From the NCBI GenBank assembly GCA_041987205.1, contig JBHIWX010000059.1, forward strand, positions 1-27,963: a stretch of 27,963 nucleotides of DNA, in the 5' to 3' direction. The translations under genes and the position numbers were made by a program. Positions within the stretch are counted from its first letter, which is position 1, and every line of letters begins with the position of its first letter. The stretch comes from BOKV01 sp041987205 (GTDB lineage: Bacteria; Pseudomonadota; Alphaproteobacteria; Rhizobiales; Rhizobiaceae). The notes under the pieces are model-generated. The model made no database searches, was not told the DNA's origin, and saw only the letters and a list, made by a program, of their open reading frames with translations. This document shows positions 1-8,174 of this stretch, piece after piece.

Positions 1-1404
1 AAGCCGCGCACCCTTTATGACAAGATCTGGGACGACCACGTCGTTTCCGCCGAGCCGGACGGCACGACGCTGCTCTATATCGACCGCCATCTCGTGCACG
101 AGGTGACGAGCCCGCAGGCCTTCGAGGGCCTGCGCATGGCGCACCGCAAGGTGCATGCGCCCGACAAGACGCTCGCCGTGGTCGATCACAACGTTCCGAC
201 CAGTCCGGACCGCGTCAACGGCATCAAGAACGAGGAAAGCCGCATCCAGGTCGAGGCGCTGGCCCACAACGCGGCCGAGTTCGGCATCGAATATTATTCC
301 GAAGCCGACAAGCGGCAGGGCATCGTCCACATCATCGGACCGGAACAGGGCTTCACCCTGCCCGGCATGACCATCGTGTGCGGCGACAGCCACACCTCGA
401 CGCATGGCGCCTTCGGGGCGCTGGCACACGGCATCGGCACGTCCGAGGTCGAGCACGTGCTGGCGACGCAGACGCTGATCCAGCGCAAGGCCAAAAACAT
501 GCTGGTCAAGGTCAACGGCACGCTGCCGGAAGGCGTGACGGCGAAGGACATCATCCTCGCCATCATCGGCGAGATCGGCACGGCGGGCGGTACGGGCCAT
601 GTCATCGAATATGCAGGCGAGGCGATCCGCTCGCTGTCGATGGAAGGGCGCATGACAATCTGCAACATGTCGATCGAGGGCGGCGCGCGCGCGGGCCTGA
701 TCGCGCCGGACGAGACGACCTTCGCCTATATCAAGGGCAAGCCGAAGGCGCCGACGGGCAAGGCCTGGGACATGGCGCTCGACTACTGGAAGACGCTCCA
801 TACTGACGAGGGCGCGCATTTCGACAAGGTGATCGAGCTTGATGCCGCGAACCTGCCGCCGATCGTCTCATGGGGATCGTCGCCGGAGGACGTCATCTCG
901 GTCACCGGCGAGGTGCCCGATCCCGACGCGATCCAGGATTCGGCCAAGCGCGAATCAAAGAAGCGGGCGCTCGCCTATATGGGGCTGACGCCGGGCACCA
1001 AGATCACCGACATCAAGATCGACCGCGCCTTCATCGGTTCGTGCACCAATGGCCGCATCGAGGATCTGCGCGCGGCGGCGAAGGTTGTCGAGGGCAAGAA
1101 GGTCTCGGACCACGTCAACGCGATGATCGTGCCGGGCTCGGGCCTCGTCAAGGAACAGGCGGAAGCCGAAGGGCTCGACAAGATCTTCATCGCGGCCGGC
1201 TTCGACTGGCGCGAGCCGGGCTGTTCGATGTGCCTTGCGATGAACGACGATCGCCTCAAGCCCGAAGAGCGCTGCGCCTCGACCTCGAACCGCAATTTCG
1301 AGGGTCGTCAGGGCTACAAGGGCCGCACGCATCTCGTCTCGCCCGCCATGGCGGCGGCAGCCGCGATCGCCGGGCATTTCGTCGATATCCGCGACTGGGA
1401 ATAA
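1..1404 (+). CDS. leuC: 3-isopropylmalate dehydratase large subunit (5' end cut by the window)
   Basis: LeuC, with LeuD, isomerises 2-isopropylmalate to 3-isopropylmalate in cytosolic leucine synthesis and carries a 4Fe-4S cluster. The frame is open from base 1, reading KPRTLYDKIWDDHVV, which is the family N-terminus; only about two or three residues with the start codon lie outside the window. About 467 residues are visible, near the usual 469. Aconitase-superfamily signatures are clear: CGDSHTSTHGAFGALAHG, the cluster Cys in GSCTNGR, and the Cys pair in EPGCSMCLAMN. The stop at 1402-1404 lies 4 bases from the converging stop of the TetR gene. leuD is not in the window. Nothing looks broken. 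The identification is very secure. Confidence 0.97.
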   Translation, partial: KPRTLYDKIWDDHVVSAEPDGTTLLYIDRHLVHEVTSPQAFEGLRMAHRKVHAPDKTLAVVDHNVPTSPDRVNGIKNEESRIQVEALAHNAAEFGIEYYSEADKRQGIVHIIGPEQGFTLPGMTIVCGDSHTSTHGAFGALAHGIGTSEVEHVLATQTLIQRKAKNMLVKVNGTLPEGVTAKDIILAIIGEIGTAGGTGHVIEYAGEAIRSLSMEGRMTICNMSIEGGARAGLIAPDETTFAYIKGKPKAPTGKAWDMALDYWKTLHTDEGAHFDKVIELDAANLPPIVSWGSSPEDVISVTGEVPDPDAIQDSAKRESKKRALAYMGLTPGTKITDIKIDRAFIGSCTNGRIEDLRAAAKVVEGKKVSDHVNAMIVPGSGLVKEQAEAEGLDKIFIAAGFDWREPGCSMCLAMNDDRLKPEERCASTSNRNFEGRQGYKGRTHLVSPAMAAAAAIAGHFVDIRDWE

Positions 1405-1408
1405 GCGA

Positions 1409-2014
1409 TCAAGGTGACGGGTCTGCGCGGTAGCGCAGCCCGTCGACCAGCAGCGCGACCATGCGCCGGGCCGATTGTGACCCGCCATCGCCCGATGATG
1501 AGGCGAGGCTGGCAGCGGCGCGAAGCAGTTCGTCCGAATCGACTCCGGTGCGTATATCACCAGCGGCCTCCGCTGCGCCCAGAAGGGATTCCAGTGCGGG
1601 GCGAAGCCGGCGGTCGAAATAGGCTGGCAAGGCCTCGTAGGCCGGGTCGCCTGAATGCAGGGCGGCCGACAGTCCACGCTTGGCGGAAATGAAGTCCACG
1701 TAACGCTGCATCCACTGCGCCAGCGCTTCACCGGGCGGGTATTTGGCGGTCAATTCGGGCGCGGCATCGGCGCAGGCGTCGATCTCGCGACGGAAAACGG
1801 CCACGATCAGGTCGGAGCGTTGCGGAAAATGCCGGTAGAGCGTTCCCACGCCGAGTCCGGCCTTTCCAGCGATCTCCCTGACCGGTGCGTCCACGCCGGA
1901 TGAGGCAAACACTTCCATCGCCGCCTTGAGCAGACCGTCGAGGTTTCGGCGAGCGTCGGCGCGCACCTGTCGCCCGGTTTCCACCCCTTCCGGATCGATA
2001 TACTTTTCCTTCAC
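1409..2014 (-). CDS. TetR/AcrR-family transcriptional repressor
   Basis: A 201-residue protein of typical TetR length. The N-terminal helix-turn-helix is visible at about residues 25-65 (AAMEVFASSGVDAPVREIAG, then GLGVGTLYRHFPQRSDLI). The C-terminal ligand domain is variable, so the inducer cannot be read. I chose the GTG at 2014 because a TGGAGG-like ribosome site lies 5-10 bases upstream and the protein then begins just before the HTH. The open frame runs further, to 2326, but would cross into the divergent hydrolase. It is divergent from the hydrolase gene, and the 138-base gap holds palindromic operators, so it probably represses that gene and perhaps itself. Family call is secure; target is inferred from context. 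Confidence 0.92.
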   Translation of the reverse strand: MKEKYIDPEGVETGRQVRADARRNLDGLLKAAMEVFASSGVDAPVREIAGKAGLGVGTLYRHFPQRSDLIVAVFRREIDACADAAPELTAKYPPGEALAQWMQRYVDFISAKRGLSAALHSGDPAYEALPAYFDRRLRPALESLLGAAEAAGDIRTGVDSDELLRAAASLASSSGDGGSQSARRMVALLVDGLRYRADPSP

Positions 2015-2048
2015 GGCAAGCCTCCAGCCAAGCGGAACATGATTCCAC

Positions 2049-2077
2049 TTGATTAACGGAACACTGTTCCGTATATA
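2049..2077 (+). promoter_or_regulatory. Predicted sigma-70 promoter of the alpha/beta hydrolase gene
   Basis: TTGATT (2049-2054), a 17-base spacer, then TATATA (2072-2077) is close to the housekeeping consensus. The expected start site is near 2084, about 70 bases before the hydrolase ATG. Operator 1 fills the spacer and operator 2 begins at the -10 box, an arrangement suited to repression by blocking polymerase. Confidence 0.6.
2056..2072. promoter_or_regulatory. Perfect palindromic operator 1 (TetR-type)
   Basis: ACGGAAC-ACT-GTTCCGT is a perfect 7-base inverted repeat with a 3-base spacer. It lies between the divergent TetR and hydrolase genes, inside the predicted promoter spacer. Its size and symmetry fit a TetR dimer site. 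Confidence 0.7.
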
Positions 2078-2093
2078 CGGATCAAGGTTCCGT
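2077..2093. promoter_or_regulatory. Near-perfect palindromic operator 2 (TetR-type)
   Basis: ACGGATC-AAG-GTTCCGT repeats operator 1 with one mismatch in the left arm and the same 3-base spacer. Its centre lies 21 bases from that of operator 1, two helical turns, so two dimers would sit on the same DNA face. A weaker copy, GCGGAAC-ATG-ATTCCAC, is at 2032-2048 beside the TetR gene. Confidence 0.62.
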
Positions 2094-2152
2094 TTCATGT
2101 TTAGCACAATCCGACTGTGTTGCCCATCCAGTCGCATATTCAGGAGAAGTCC

Positions 2153-3139
2153 ATGAACAAGCTCATCAGGCAAGCCGCGCACATACCCGCCAGCGAAGCT
2201 GTGCCCGTCATATCCCTGGCCCCGGTCACCTTGCCGGCGCCGGGGCGCGGGATCGATCTGGAACTGCGCGTGAGTGCACCTGTGACAGGAAATAGTCTGC
2301 CCGTCATTGTTCTTTCCCACGGGCATGGGCCCTCACACTACATCCCCTCGCTCGACGGCTACGCACCGCTTGCCCAGTTCTGGGCGGCGCATGGTTTCAT
2401 TGTCATCCAGCCGACCCATCTGAGTGCGAAGATTTATGGTCTTGGCGCGGAAATCCCGGGTGCACCGCTGTTCTGGCGGTCCCGTGCGGAGGACATGTCC
2501 CTTGTCCTTGACCGGCTCGACGAAATCGAGGCACAGTTTCCGGCGATAACAGGACGTGTCGATCGCGAAAGGGTCGCGGTCGTCGGCCATTCCATGGGCG
2601 GGCAGACCGCCAGCATGATCCTTGGCGCGCGACTGACCGATACGAAGGATTCGGATGCCACGGACGTGAGCATGCTGGACCCGCGCTACAAGGCGGGCGT
2701 GCTATTGGCCGCGCCCGGCAATGGTGGCGACAGTCTCAGCGATTTCGCCCGCGAGAACTATACGTTCTTCAATCCCGATTTCTCCCGCATGACGACGCCG
2801 ACGCTGGTCGTGGTGGGCGATGCGGATGACAATCCGTACCTCACGAAGCGCGGCGCGCAGTGGCATGTCGATCCCTATACCCATGCGCCCGGGTCGCAGG
2901 CGCTGCTGACGCTGCGCGGCGGCAAGCACGGGCTCGGCGGGATTGCCAGCTACGATGCGAAGGAGACGGATGACGAGGATCCGGAACGGCTGGCGGTCAC
3001 CCAGCGCATGACTTGGGCCTGGCTGCGTACCGCGCTCTATCCAGAGGATTCGGCGTGGCCTTCAGCGTGCAAGGCACTCGAGGAACATGCCGATTCGCAG
3101 GGGTGGGTCGAACACAAACCGGTCAATGGCAATTCATAA
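2153..3139 (+). CDS. Alpha/beta hydrolase (PAF-acetylhydrolase/dienelactone-hydrolase-like)
   Basis: A 328-residue serine hydrolase. The nucleophile elbow GHSMGG places the catalytic Ser at residue 147, HGHGP (56-60) is the likely oxyanion-hole strand-loop, VVVGDADDNPYL may supply the acid, and GGKHGLGG the His. The start is ATG 2153, with AGGAG at 2142-2146 and a 6-base gap; an upstream in-frame GTG at 2117 has no such support. I see no convincing signal peptide, so it is probably cytosolic. Substrate is unknown: an ester, lactone or lipid-like compound that also acts as TetR ligand would fit. It converges with the permease gene, the stops being 12 bases apart. Fold call is secure, function open. 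Confidence 0.88.
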   Translation: MNKLIRQAAHIPASEAVPVISLAPVTLPAPGRGIDLELRVSAPVTGNSLPVIVLSHGHGPSHYIPSLDGYAPLAQFWAAHGFIVIQPTHLSAKIYGLGAEIPGAPLFWRSRAEDMSLVLDRLDEIEAQFPAITGRVDRERVAVVGHSMGGQTASMILGARLTDTKDSDATDVSMLDPRYKAGVLLAAPGNGGDSLSDFARENYTFFNPDFSRMTTPTLVVVGDADDNPYLTKRGAQWHVDPYTHAPGSQALLTLRGGKHGLGGIASYDAKETDDEDPERLAVTQRMTWAWLRTALYPEDSAWPSACKALEEHADSQGWVEHKPVNGNS

Positions 3140-3151
3140 GGTCATGCCCGG

Positions 3152-4099
3152 CTAGACCGGCAGCAGCGTGTGGATGATCCCGAGCCAGAACGAGATCGTC
3201 ACGACGGACAGCGCCGTGGCGATCAGCATGGCCGTGGCGGCCAGCGCCACGGCGCGGTTGTAGAGCGAAGCGAAGATGTAGATGTTCATGCCGGGCGGCA
3301 TGGACGCGACCAGCACGGCGACGGCGACATATTGCGCCGGCAGGTCGAGCACGACATAGGTCAGCAGCAGCACGATGGCCGGGTGCAGCAACAGCGCCAG
3401 CGCGCAGACCATCAGGCTCTCCGACAATCCGGCCGTGAGCTTGTAGCGTGCCAGAGTCGCGCCGACGCCGATGATGGCGACGGGAAGGGCAGCGCCTGCC
3501 AGCATGTTGATTGGCGCCATCACCGGTTCAGGGATTTCGATGCCCGAGAGGTTTGCCAGGAAGCCGGCGACGATGCCGAACATCAGCGGATTGGCGATGA
3601 TGGATTTGAATGCCGTGGACAGTGTCTCGCCGAGCGAGCGGCCGTCGCGGCGCGACAGTTCCATGGTCGTGATGCCGACGATGTAGATCAGCGGCGCGTG
3701 CAGGGCGACGATGCCGAAGGCCGGTGCCAGGGCTTCCTCGCCGAAGGCGCGCTCGATGATGGGGATGCCGAGCAGAAGCGAATTGGAGAAGGTCGCCGCG
3801 AAGCCGACGGCGACGGCCTCTCCGGGCGGCCGCTTGAAGAACATACGGGCAAGCACGATCCCGATGGCGAAGCAGGCGAAGGCGCCGGCATAAAAGCTCG
3901 CCAGCATCGGCACCTGCATCCCCTTCGACAGGTCGAGGTTGTACAACGCGCGAAACAGCAGGACGGGTACGGCCAGCCTTACCGCGAAGGCGTTGAGCCC
4001 GTCGGCGACCGAGTCCTTCAGATAGCCTGTCAGTGCCGCGGCATAGCCCGCGCCCAGAATGATGAAGACGGGCAGTACGACCAGCAGGATATCGAACAA
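3152..4099 (-). CDS. AEC-family (auxin efflux carrier/malonate-type) transporter
   Basis: A 315-residue integral inner-membrane protein with about ten hydrophobic segments, matching AEC (MdcF-like) carriers in length and pattern. Characteristic stretches are NAFAVRLAVPVLLFRAL near residues 36-52, FSNSLLLGIPII in the middle, and SMPPGMNIYIFASLY near the C-terminus. Family members move organic anions such as malonate or malate; the substrate here cannot be told. The likely start is TTG 4099, because no in-frame ATG lies nearby and the protein then begins at the first membrane helix (FDILLVVLPVFIILGAGY). The ribosome site is weak. A 15-base palindrome (4124-4138) lies just upstream. Confidence 0.88.
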   Translation of the reverse strand: MFDILLVVLPVFIILGAGYAAALTGYLKDSVADGLNAFAVRLAVPVLLFRALYNLDLSKGMQVPMLASFYAGAFACFAIGIVLARMFFKRPPGEAVAVGFAATFSNSLLLGIPIIERAFGEEALAPAFGIVALHAPLIYIVGITTMELSRRDGRSLGETLSTAFKSIIANPLMFGIVAGFLANLSGIEIPEPVMAPINMLAGAALPVAIIGVGATLARYKLTAGLSESLMVCALALLLHPAIVLLLTYVVLDLPAQYVAVAVLVASMPPGMNIYIFASLYNRAVALAATAMLIATALSVVTISFWLGIIHTLLPV

Positions 4100-4123
4100 G
4101 ACGGTTTTTCCGCTAACGCATAG

Positions 4124-4138
4124 CCGGCGATACGCCGG
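4124..4138. repeat. Short perfect palindrome upstream of the AEC permease
   Basis: CCGGCG-ATA-CGCCGG is a perfect 6-base inverted repeat 25 bases upstream of the permease start, within the 171-base divergent gap (4100-4270) to the acetyltransferase gene. It could be an operator or an mRNA hairpin. No clear promoter was found in this gap. Confidence 0.35.
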
Positions 4139-4270
4139 TGAAAGGGAATGCCTGCACTACTAGCTTTTGGCGCACCGCGAAAGGCACGGGCGGGGCGAAC
4201 GGGTAACAAGCGGCGGAAATCCGAGCGATGCCGCTTGACGCGAGCGTGACGATGGTCGAGCAATGGCCCG

Positions 4271-4780
4271 ATGAACGACAATGCTCCCGACGACACTCAT
4301 GATGACGTACCGGCCGGAGATGGTGCCGGCCACGATATCGAAATCTCGCTGCTCAGGCTGCGCGACGCGCATGCGCTGGCTCCACTGATTGCGGCCTATG
4401 GCCAGGCGCTGAAGCGTGGCGCGCCGCGCCGGCCGGATCAGTATTACGCAGAGCAATTGCTGCAGGACCGCGTCGCCGAATTCCTGGGCGCGCGGATCGA
4501 CGGCGAGCTTGTCGGCTTCATCCTGTTCTACGATCTGCCCGAGCCGGTTTCCGGCAAGCGGGCCGGCCAGGCCGACCACATCTATGTCCACCACGCCCAG
4601 CGCGGCAAGGGCATCGCCAAGGCGCTGGTCGACGTGCTGGCGGATCTGGGCACCGAGCGCGGCTGGTCGAAGCTGATGCTCAACGCGCCGCGCAAACCCG
4701 ACACCGGCATGCGGGTGTTCGAGGCCGTGGCAGAGCCGGCCGACTGGTCGAGCTATGTCCTTTATTTCCGCGGTGACTGA
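4271..4780 (+). CDS. GNAT-family N-acetyltransferase
   Basis: A 169-residue protein of GNAT size. The acetyl-CoA motif A is visible as DHIYVHHAQRGKGIAKAL, about residues 103-120, where RGKGIAKA is the pyrophosphate loop. It follows strands GARIDGELVGFILFYDLP, as usual in the fold. The first ~22 residues are acidic and probably flexible. The acceptor substrate is unknown. The start ATG 4271 has only a weak ribosome site. It stands alone: divergent from the permease and separated from sdhC by a promoter-bearing gap, so no functional link with either neighbour is evident. Confidence 0.87.
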   Translation: MNDNAPDDTHDDVPAGDGAGHDIEISLLRLRDAHALAPLIAAYGQALKRGAPRRPDQYYAEQLLQDRVAEFLGARIDGELVGFILFYDLPEPVSGKRAGQADHIYVHHAQRGKGIAKALVDVLADLGTERGWSKLMLNAPRKPDTGMRVFEAVAEPADWSSYVLYFRGD

Positions 4781-4869
4781 GCCCCGAACCGCGATTTGTG
4801 GGGTGAAATACTCTACTTTTACGCGGAGCTATCTAATCGATTTTTCCCGATAAATGGCCTGCTAAGGTT

Positions 4870-4898
4870 TTGACGCGCCTCGAAACGCGCACTAGAAC
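4870..4898 (+). promoter_or_regulatory. Predicted sdh operon promoter
   Basis: TTGACG (4870-4875), a 17-base spacer and TAGAAC (4893-4898) resemble alphaproteobacterial housekeeping promoters. The start would be near 4905, giving a leader of about 90 bases before sdhC. No operator was recognised. Confidence 0.5.
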
Positions 4899-4997
4899 AG
4901 GCGCCATTCGCAGGTGCGAAATGCCCCTTCTCGGGATGTCGCGCCACGCAACGGCAAGGGCGGGCCGGGTTCCGCCAGGGCAGGGAGATCGCGCGAC

Positions 4998-5396
4998 ATG
5001 GCCGACGCAGGCCTCAATTCGAACCGACCGCTGTCGCCGCATTTGCAGGTGTATCGCCTGATACCGACGATGGCGATGTCCATCATCCACCGCATCACCG
5101 GGTCCGCGCTCTATTTCGGCACGGTGCTGGTTGCCTGGTGGCTGATCGCGGCGGCCGCCGGCCCCGACTATTTCAATTTCGTCAATGCCATCTATGGCTC
5201 GATCATCGGGCGACTGGTTTTGTTCGGCTACACCTGGGCGCTGATCCACCACATGCTCGGCGGCATTCGCCACCTGATCTGGGATACCGGCGCGATGTTC
5301 GACAAGAAGAGCGCGACCGCGATGGCCTGGGCCACGCTCGCCGGCTCGATAACGCTGACGATCCTCGTGTGGATCGTCGGCTACATGGTTCGATAG
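4998..5396 (+). CDS. sdhC: Succinate dehydrogenase cytochrome b556 subunit
   Basis: SdhC is one of the two membrane anchors of complex II and helps bind heme b and ubiquinone. The 132-residue length is typical. The family signature SIIHRITG gives quinone-site Ser28 and Arg32; HHMLGGIRH gives His85 as heme ligand, by alignment with E. coli His84. Three membrane helices lie at about 33-55, 66-90 and 107-131. I chose ATG 4998 (AGGGAG at 4982-4987) because MADAGLNSNRPLSPHLQVYR is the usual N-terminus. A longer frame from 4914 would add 28 unrelated residues. First gene of the sdh operon, 13 bases before sdhD. Confidence 0.96.
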   Translation: MADAGLNSNRPLSPHLQVYRLIPTMAMSIIHRITGSALYFGTVLVAWWLIAAAAGPDYFNFVNAIYGSIIGRLVLFGYTWALIHHMLGGIRHLIWDTGAMFDKKSATAMAWATLAGSITLTILVWIVGYMVR

Positions 5397-5409
5397 GAGA
5401 AGAAAAAGC

Positions 5410-5784
5410 ATGCGCACGCCGCTCGGCAAGGTCCGCGGTCTGGGTTCCGCCAAGGAAGGCACCGATCATTTCTGGCGCCAGCGCCTGACGGCCATCGCCA
5501 ACATTCCGCTGATCATCTTCTTCGTCGTCCTGATCATCTCGCTCAACGGCGCCTCGCATTCCGAGGTCGTCGCCACGCTGTCCAACCCGCTGGTGGCGGT
5601 GGTGCTCGGCCTCGTCATCCTGTCGGGCTTCATTCACATGCGGCTCGGCATGCAGGTCGTCATCGAGGACTATGTGCATGGCGAGGGCAGCAAGCTGGTG
5701 CTGCTCGTGCTCAATACCTTCTTCACGATCGCGGTCGGCGCCGTCGCCATGTTCGCGATCCTGAAACTCGGCTTCGGGGGCTGA
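5410..5784 (+). CDS. sdhD: Succinate dehydrogenase hydrophobic membrane anchor subunit
   Basis: SdhD pairs with SdhC to hold SdhAB at the inner membrane and completes the heme b and quinone sites. It is 124 residues with three helices at about 32-46, 58-80 and 95-120. The diagnostic H-x10-DY pattern is present: His76 (heme) and Asp87-Tyr88 (quinone pocket), by analogy with E. coli His71 and Asp82-Tyr83. AGGAG at 5395-5399 overlaps the sdhC stop and sits 10 bases before the ATG, suggesting coupled translation. The stop is 4 bases before sdhA. Confidence 0.95.
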   Translation: MRTPLGKVRGLGSAKEGTDHFWRQRLTAIANIPLIIFFVVLIISLNGASHSEVVATLSNPLVAVVLGLVILSGFIHMRLGMQVVIEDYVHGEGSKLVLLVLNTFFTIAVGAVAMFAILKLGFGG

Positions 5785-5788
5785 ACCG

Positions 5789-7633
5789 ATGGCTGCCAAG
5801 AAATCCGAAAAGAACGCCGCGCCGACGGCTGGCGAGCGCGCCTACGAGATCGTCGATCACTATCACGATGTGGTGGTGGTGGGCGCCGGCGGCGCCGGGC
5901 TGCGCGCCACGCTTGGCATGGCCGAACAGGGCCTCAAGACGGCCTGCGTGACCAAGGTCTTCCCGACCCGCTCGCACACGGTCGCGGCACAGGGCGGCAT
6001 CGCCGCCTCGTTGAAGAACATGGGTCCCGACTCCTGGCAGTGGCACCTCTACGACACGATCAAGGGTTCCGACTGGCTGGGCGACAATGACGCGATGCAA
6101 TATCTCGTCATGGAGGCGCCGGCCGCCGTCTATGAACTGGAACATTACGGCGTGCCGTTCTCGCGCACCGAGGACGGGCGCATCTATCAGCGGCCCTTCG
6201 GCGGGCACATGCAGAATTTCGGCGACGGCCCGCCGGTGCAGCGCACCTGCGCCGCCGCCGACCGCACCGGCCACGCCATCCTGCACACGCTCTACGGCCA
6301 GTCGCTGCGCAACAATGCGGAATTCTACATCGAGTATTTCGCCGTCGACCTGATGATGAGCGATGACGGGCAATGCACCGGCGTCATCGCCTGGAACCTC
6401 GACGACGGCACGCTGCACCGCTTCAACGCCAAGATGACGGTGCTGGCGACCGGCGGTTACGGCCGTTCCTATTTCTCTTGCACTTCGGCGCACACCTGCA
6501 CCGGCGACGGAAACGGCATGGTCGCGCGCGCGGGTCTGCCGCTGCAGGACATGGAGTTCGTGCAGTTCCACCCGACCGGCATCTATGGCGCGGGCTGCCT
6601 GATCACCGAGGGTGCGCGCGGCGAGGGCGGCTATCTGGTCAATTCCGAGGGCGAGCGCTTCATGGAGCGCTATGCGCCTTCGGCCAAGGATCTGGCCTCG
6701 CGCGACGTCGTCTCGCGCTGCATGACGATGGAAATCCGCGAGGGCCGCGGCGTCGGCCCGAACAAGGACCACATCTTCCTGCATCTCGACCACCTCGACC
6801 CGAAGGTGCTTGCCGAGCGGCTTCCCGGCATTTCGGAAAGCGCGAAGATCTTCTCCGGCGTCGACGTGACGCGGCAGCCGATCCCCGTGCTGCCGACGGT
6901 CCATTACAATATGGGCGGCATCCCGACAAACTATTGGGGCGAAGTGCTGAACCCGACCAAATCCGATCCGGACCGCGTCGTGCCGGGTCTGATGGCGGTT
7001 GGCGAAGCCGGCTGCGCCTCGGTGCATGGCGCCAACCGGCTTGGCTCCAACTCACTGATCGACCTCGTCGTGTTCGGTCGTGCCGCCGCGATCCAGGCCG
7101 GCAAGGTGATCGACCGTGATTCCAAGGTTCCCGCGCCCAACGAGGCCGAGACCGACAAGGTGCTGACGCGCTTCGACCGGCTGCGCAATGCCGATGGCGA
7201 CACGCCGACGGCGCAGCTTCGCGACAAGATGCAGAAGATCATGCAGGAGGACGCGGCGGTGTTCCGCACCGACGAGTCGCTCAAGCAGGGCGTCAAGCGC
7301 ATCGGTGAGGCCTGGGGCGGGCTCGACGATTTGAAGGTTTCGGACCGCTCGATGATCTGGAATTCCGATCTGGTGGAAACGCTGGAACTGGAAAACCTGA
7401 TGGCCTGCGCGATCACCACGGTCACCGGCGCGGAAGCGCGCAAGGAAAGCCGCGGTGCACATGCCCGCGAGGACTTCAAGGACCGCGACGACAAGGATTG
7501 GCGCAAGCACACGCTGTCCTGGCTCGACACGGTAAAGGGCAAGGTGAAGCTGACCTATCGCCCGGTCCATACCGATCTGATCGCCGACGGCATGCCGATC
7601 GAGAAGATCGCGCCGAAGGCAAGGGTGTATTGA
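5789..7633 (+). CDS. sdhA: Succinate dehydrogenase flavoprotein subunit
   Basis: SdhA oxidises succinate to fumarate with covalently bound FAD. It is 614 residues, close to other alphaproteobacterial SdhA. Seen: the Rossmann motif VVVVGAGGAGLRA (about 28-40); His63 in RSHTVAAQGG, the covalent FAD site; HPTGIYGAGC (from 261) and EGARGEGG in the dicarboxylate site; RDVVSR in the capping region; and HGANRLGSNSL, the C-terminal FAD contact. The C-terminus ends MPIEKIAPKARVY, as expected. Start ATG 5789 is 4 bases after sdhD. Unusually, the next gene is an AT-rich ORF beginning 4 bases after the stop. Confidence 0.98.
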   Translation: MAAKKSEKNAAPTAGERAYEIVDHYHDVVVVGAGGAGLRATLGMAEQGLKTACVTKVFPTRSHTVAAQGGIAASLKNMGPDSWQWHLYDTIKGSDWLGDNDAMQYLVMEAPAAVYELEHYGVPFSRTEDGRIYQRPFGGHMQNFGDGPPVQRTCAAADRTGHAILHTLYGQSLRNNAEFYIEYFAVDLMMSDDGQCTGVIAWNLDDGTLHRFNAKMTVLATGGYGRSYFSCTSAHTCTGDGNGMVARAGLPLQDMEFVQFHPTGIYGAGCLITEGARGEGGYLVNSEGERFMERYAPSAKDLASRDVVSRCMTMEIREGRGVGPNKDHIFLHLDHLDPKVLAERLPGISESAKIFSGVDVTRQPIPVLPTVHYNMGGIPTNYWGEVLNPTKSDPDRVVPGLMAVGEAGCASVHGANRLGSNSLIDLVVFGRAAAIQAGKVIDRDSKVPAPNEAETDKVLTRFDRLRNADGDTPTAQLRDKMQKIMQEDAAVFRTDESLKQGVKRIGEAWGGLDDLKVSDRSMIWNSDLVETLELENLMACAITTVTGAEARKESRGAHAREDFKDRDDKDWRKHTLSWLDTVKGKVKLTYRPVHTDLIADGMPIEKIAPKARVY

Positions 7634-7637
7634 GCGA

Positions 7638-8174
7638 ATGACTTTCGGAGAGAAAGTAAATGCATTTATAACCATGCTGTCAGTAATTGCCGCAGCTATT
7701 GCTGCCTATTTCGCATACTCCGCTCAACAACATGCGACTGCATTACAGCGCCCACATTTGAGAGTGGATCTCGCGTTGTTCGAAAGCAGATCGGACAATG
7801 GAATCAAGCTTCACAATGCCGGTATGACACCTGCTCGAATATTTTCATACGAGTTGGTTGATAATCCAAACGATCCGGAAGTAATGCAAGCCGATCTCGA
7901 TTTAGAATCCGTTGGTTGGCGAACAGGTCAGCTTGTTCATCATCCAATCAACGGAAGGCTAGCTATTGCTGCTGGACAAAGCCGCCCATTGATTTCGGTA
8001 GATAGGAAGATTGGCGAGACAGATATTGCCATCCTTGGCCGGAAGTTCAGCAAAACAAGCCTGCTTTTTTGCTACTGCGATATGGGCGAAGAAGATTGCT
8101 GGAAATACAAATGGTCATACATTTCACGCGGTGTTATCGACCGCGATGAGGTGCAGGTGGAGAATTGTCAGTGA
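7638..8174 (+). CDS. Hypothetical membrane-anchored protein inserted in the sdh operon
   Basis: I do not recognise this 178-residue protein. It has one N-terminal membrane helix at about residues 8-28, then a polar linker (SAQQHATALQRPHLRV) and a domain containing KLHNAGMTPARIFSYELV. That N-x-G-x-x-PA pattern is common in anchored proteins with a beta-sandwich-like domain. Topology is uncertain. The coding DNA is visibly richer in A and T, with AT-ending codons, than sdhA or sdhB. It starts 4 bases after the sdhA stop, and its TGA overlaps the GTG of the next gene, so it is tightly built into the operon. Probably acquired horizontally. A role in complex II is not shown. Confidence 0.75.
   Translation: MTFGEKVNAFITMLSVIAAAIAAYFAYSAQQHATALQRPHLRVDLALFESRSDNGIKLHNAGMTPARIFSYELVDNPNDPEVMQADLDLESVGWRTGQLVHHPINGRLAIAAGQSRPLISVDRKIGETDIAILGRKFSKTSLLFCYCDMGEEDCWKYKWSYISRGVIDRDEVQVENCQ

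Noticed and set aside
2015..2326. Extended N-terminus of the TetR gene up to 2326
   Set aside because: It would run through the operators and promoter and into the divergent hydrolase. The GTG at 2014 has a good ribosome site and gives a normal TetR length.
4914..4997. Longer SdhC start adding 28 residues
   Set aside because: The extra sequence is not SdhC-like, and the ATG at 4998 has its own ribosome site and yields the standard 132-residue protein.
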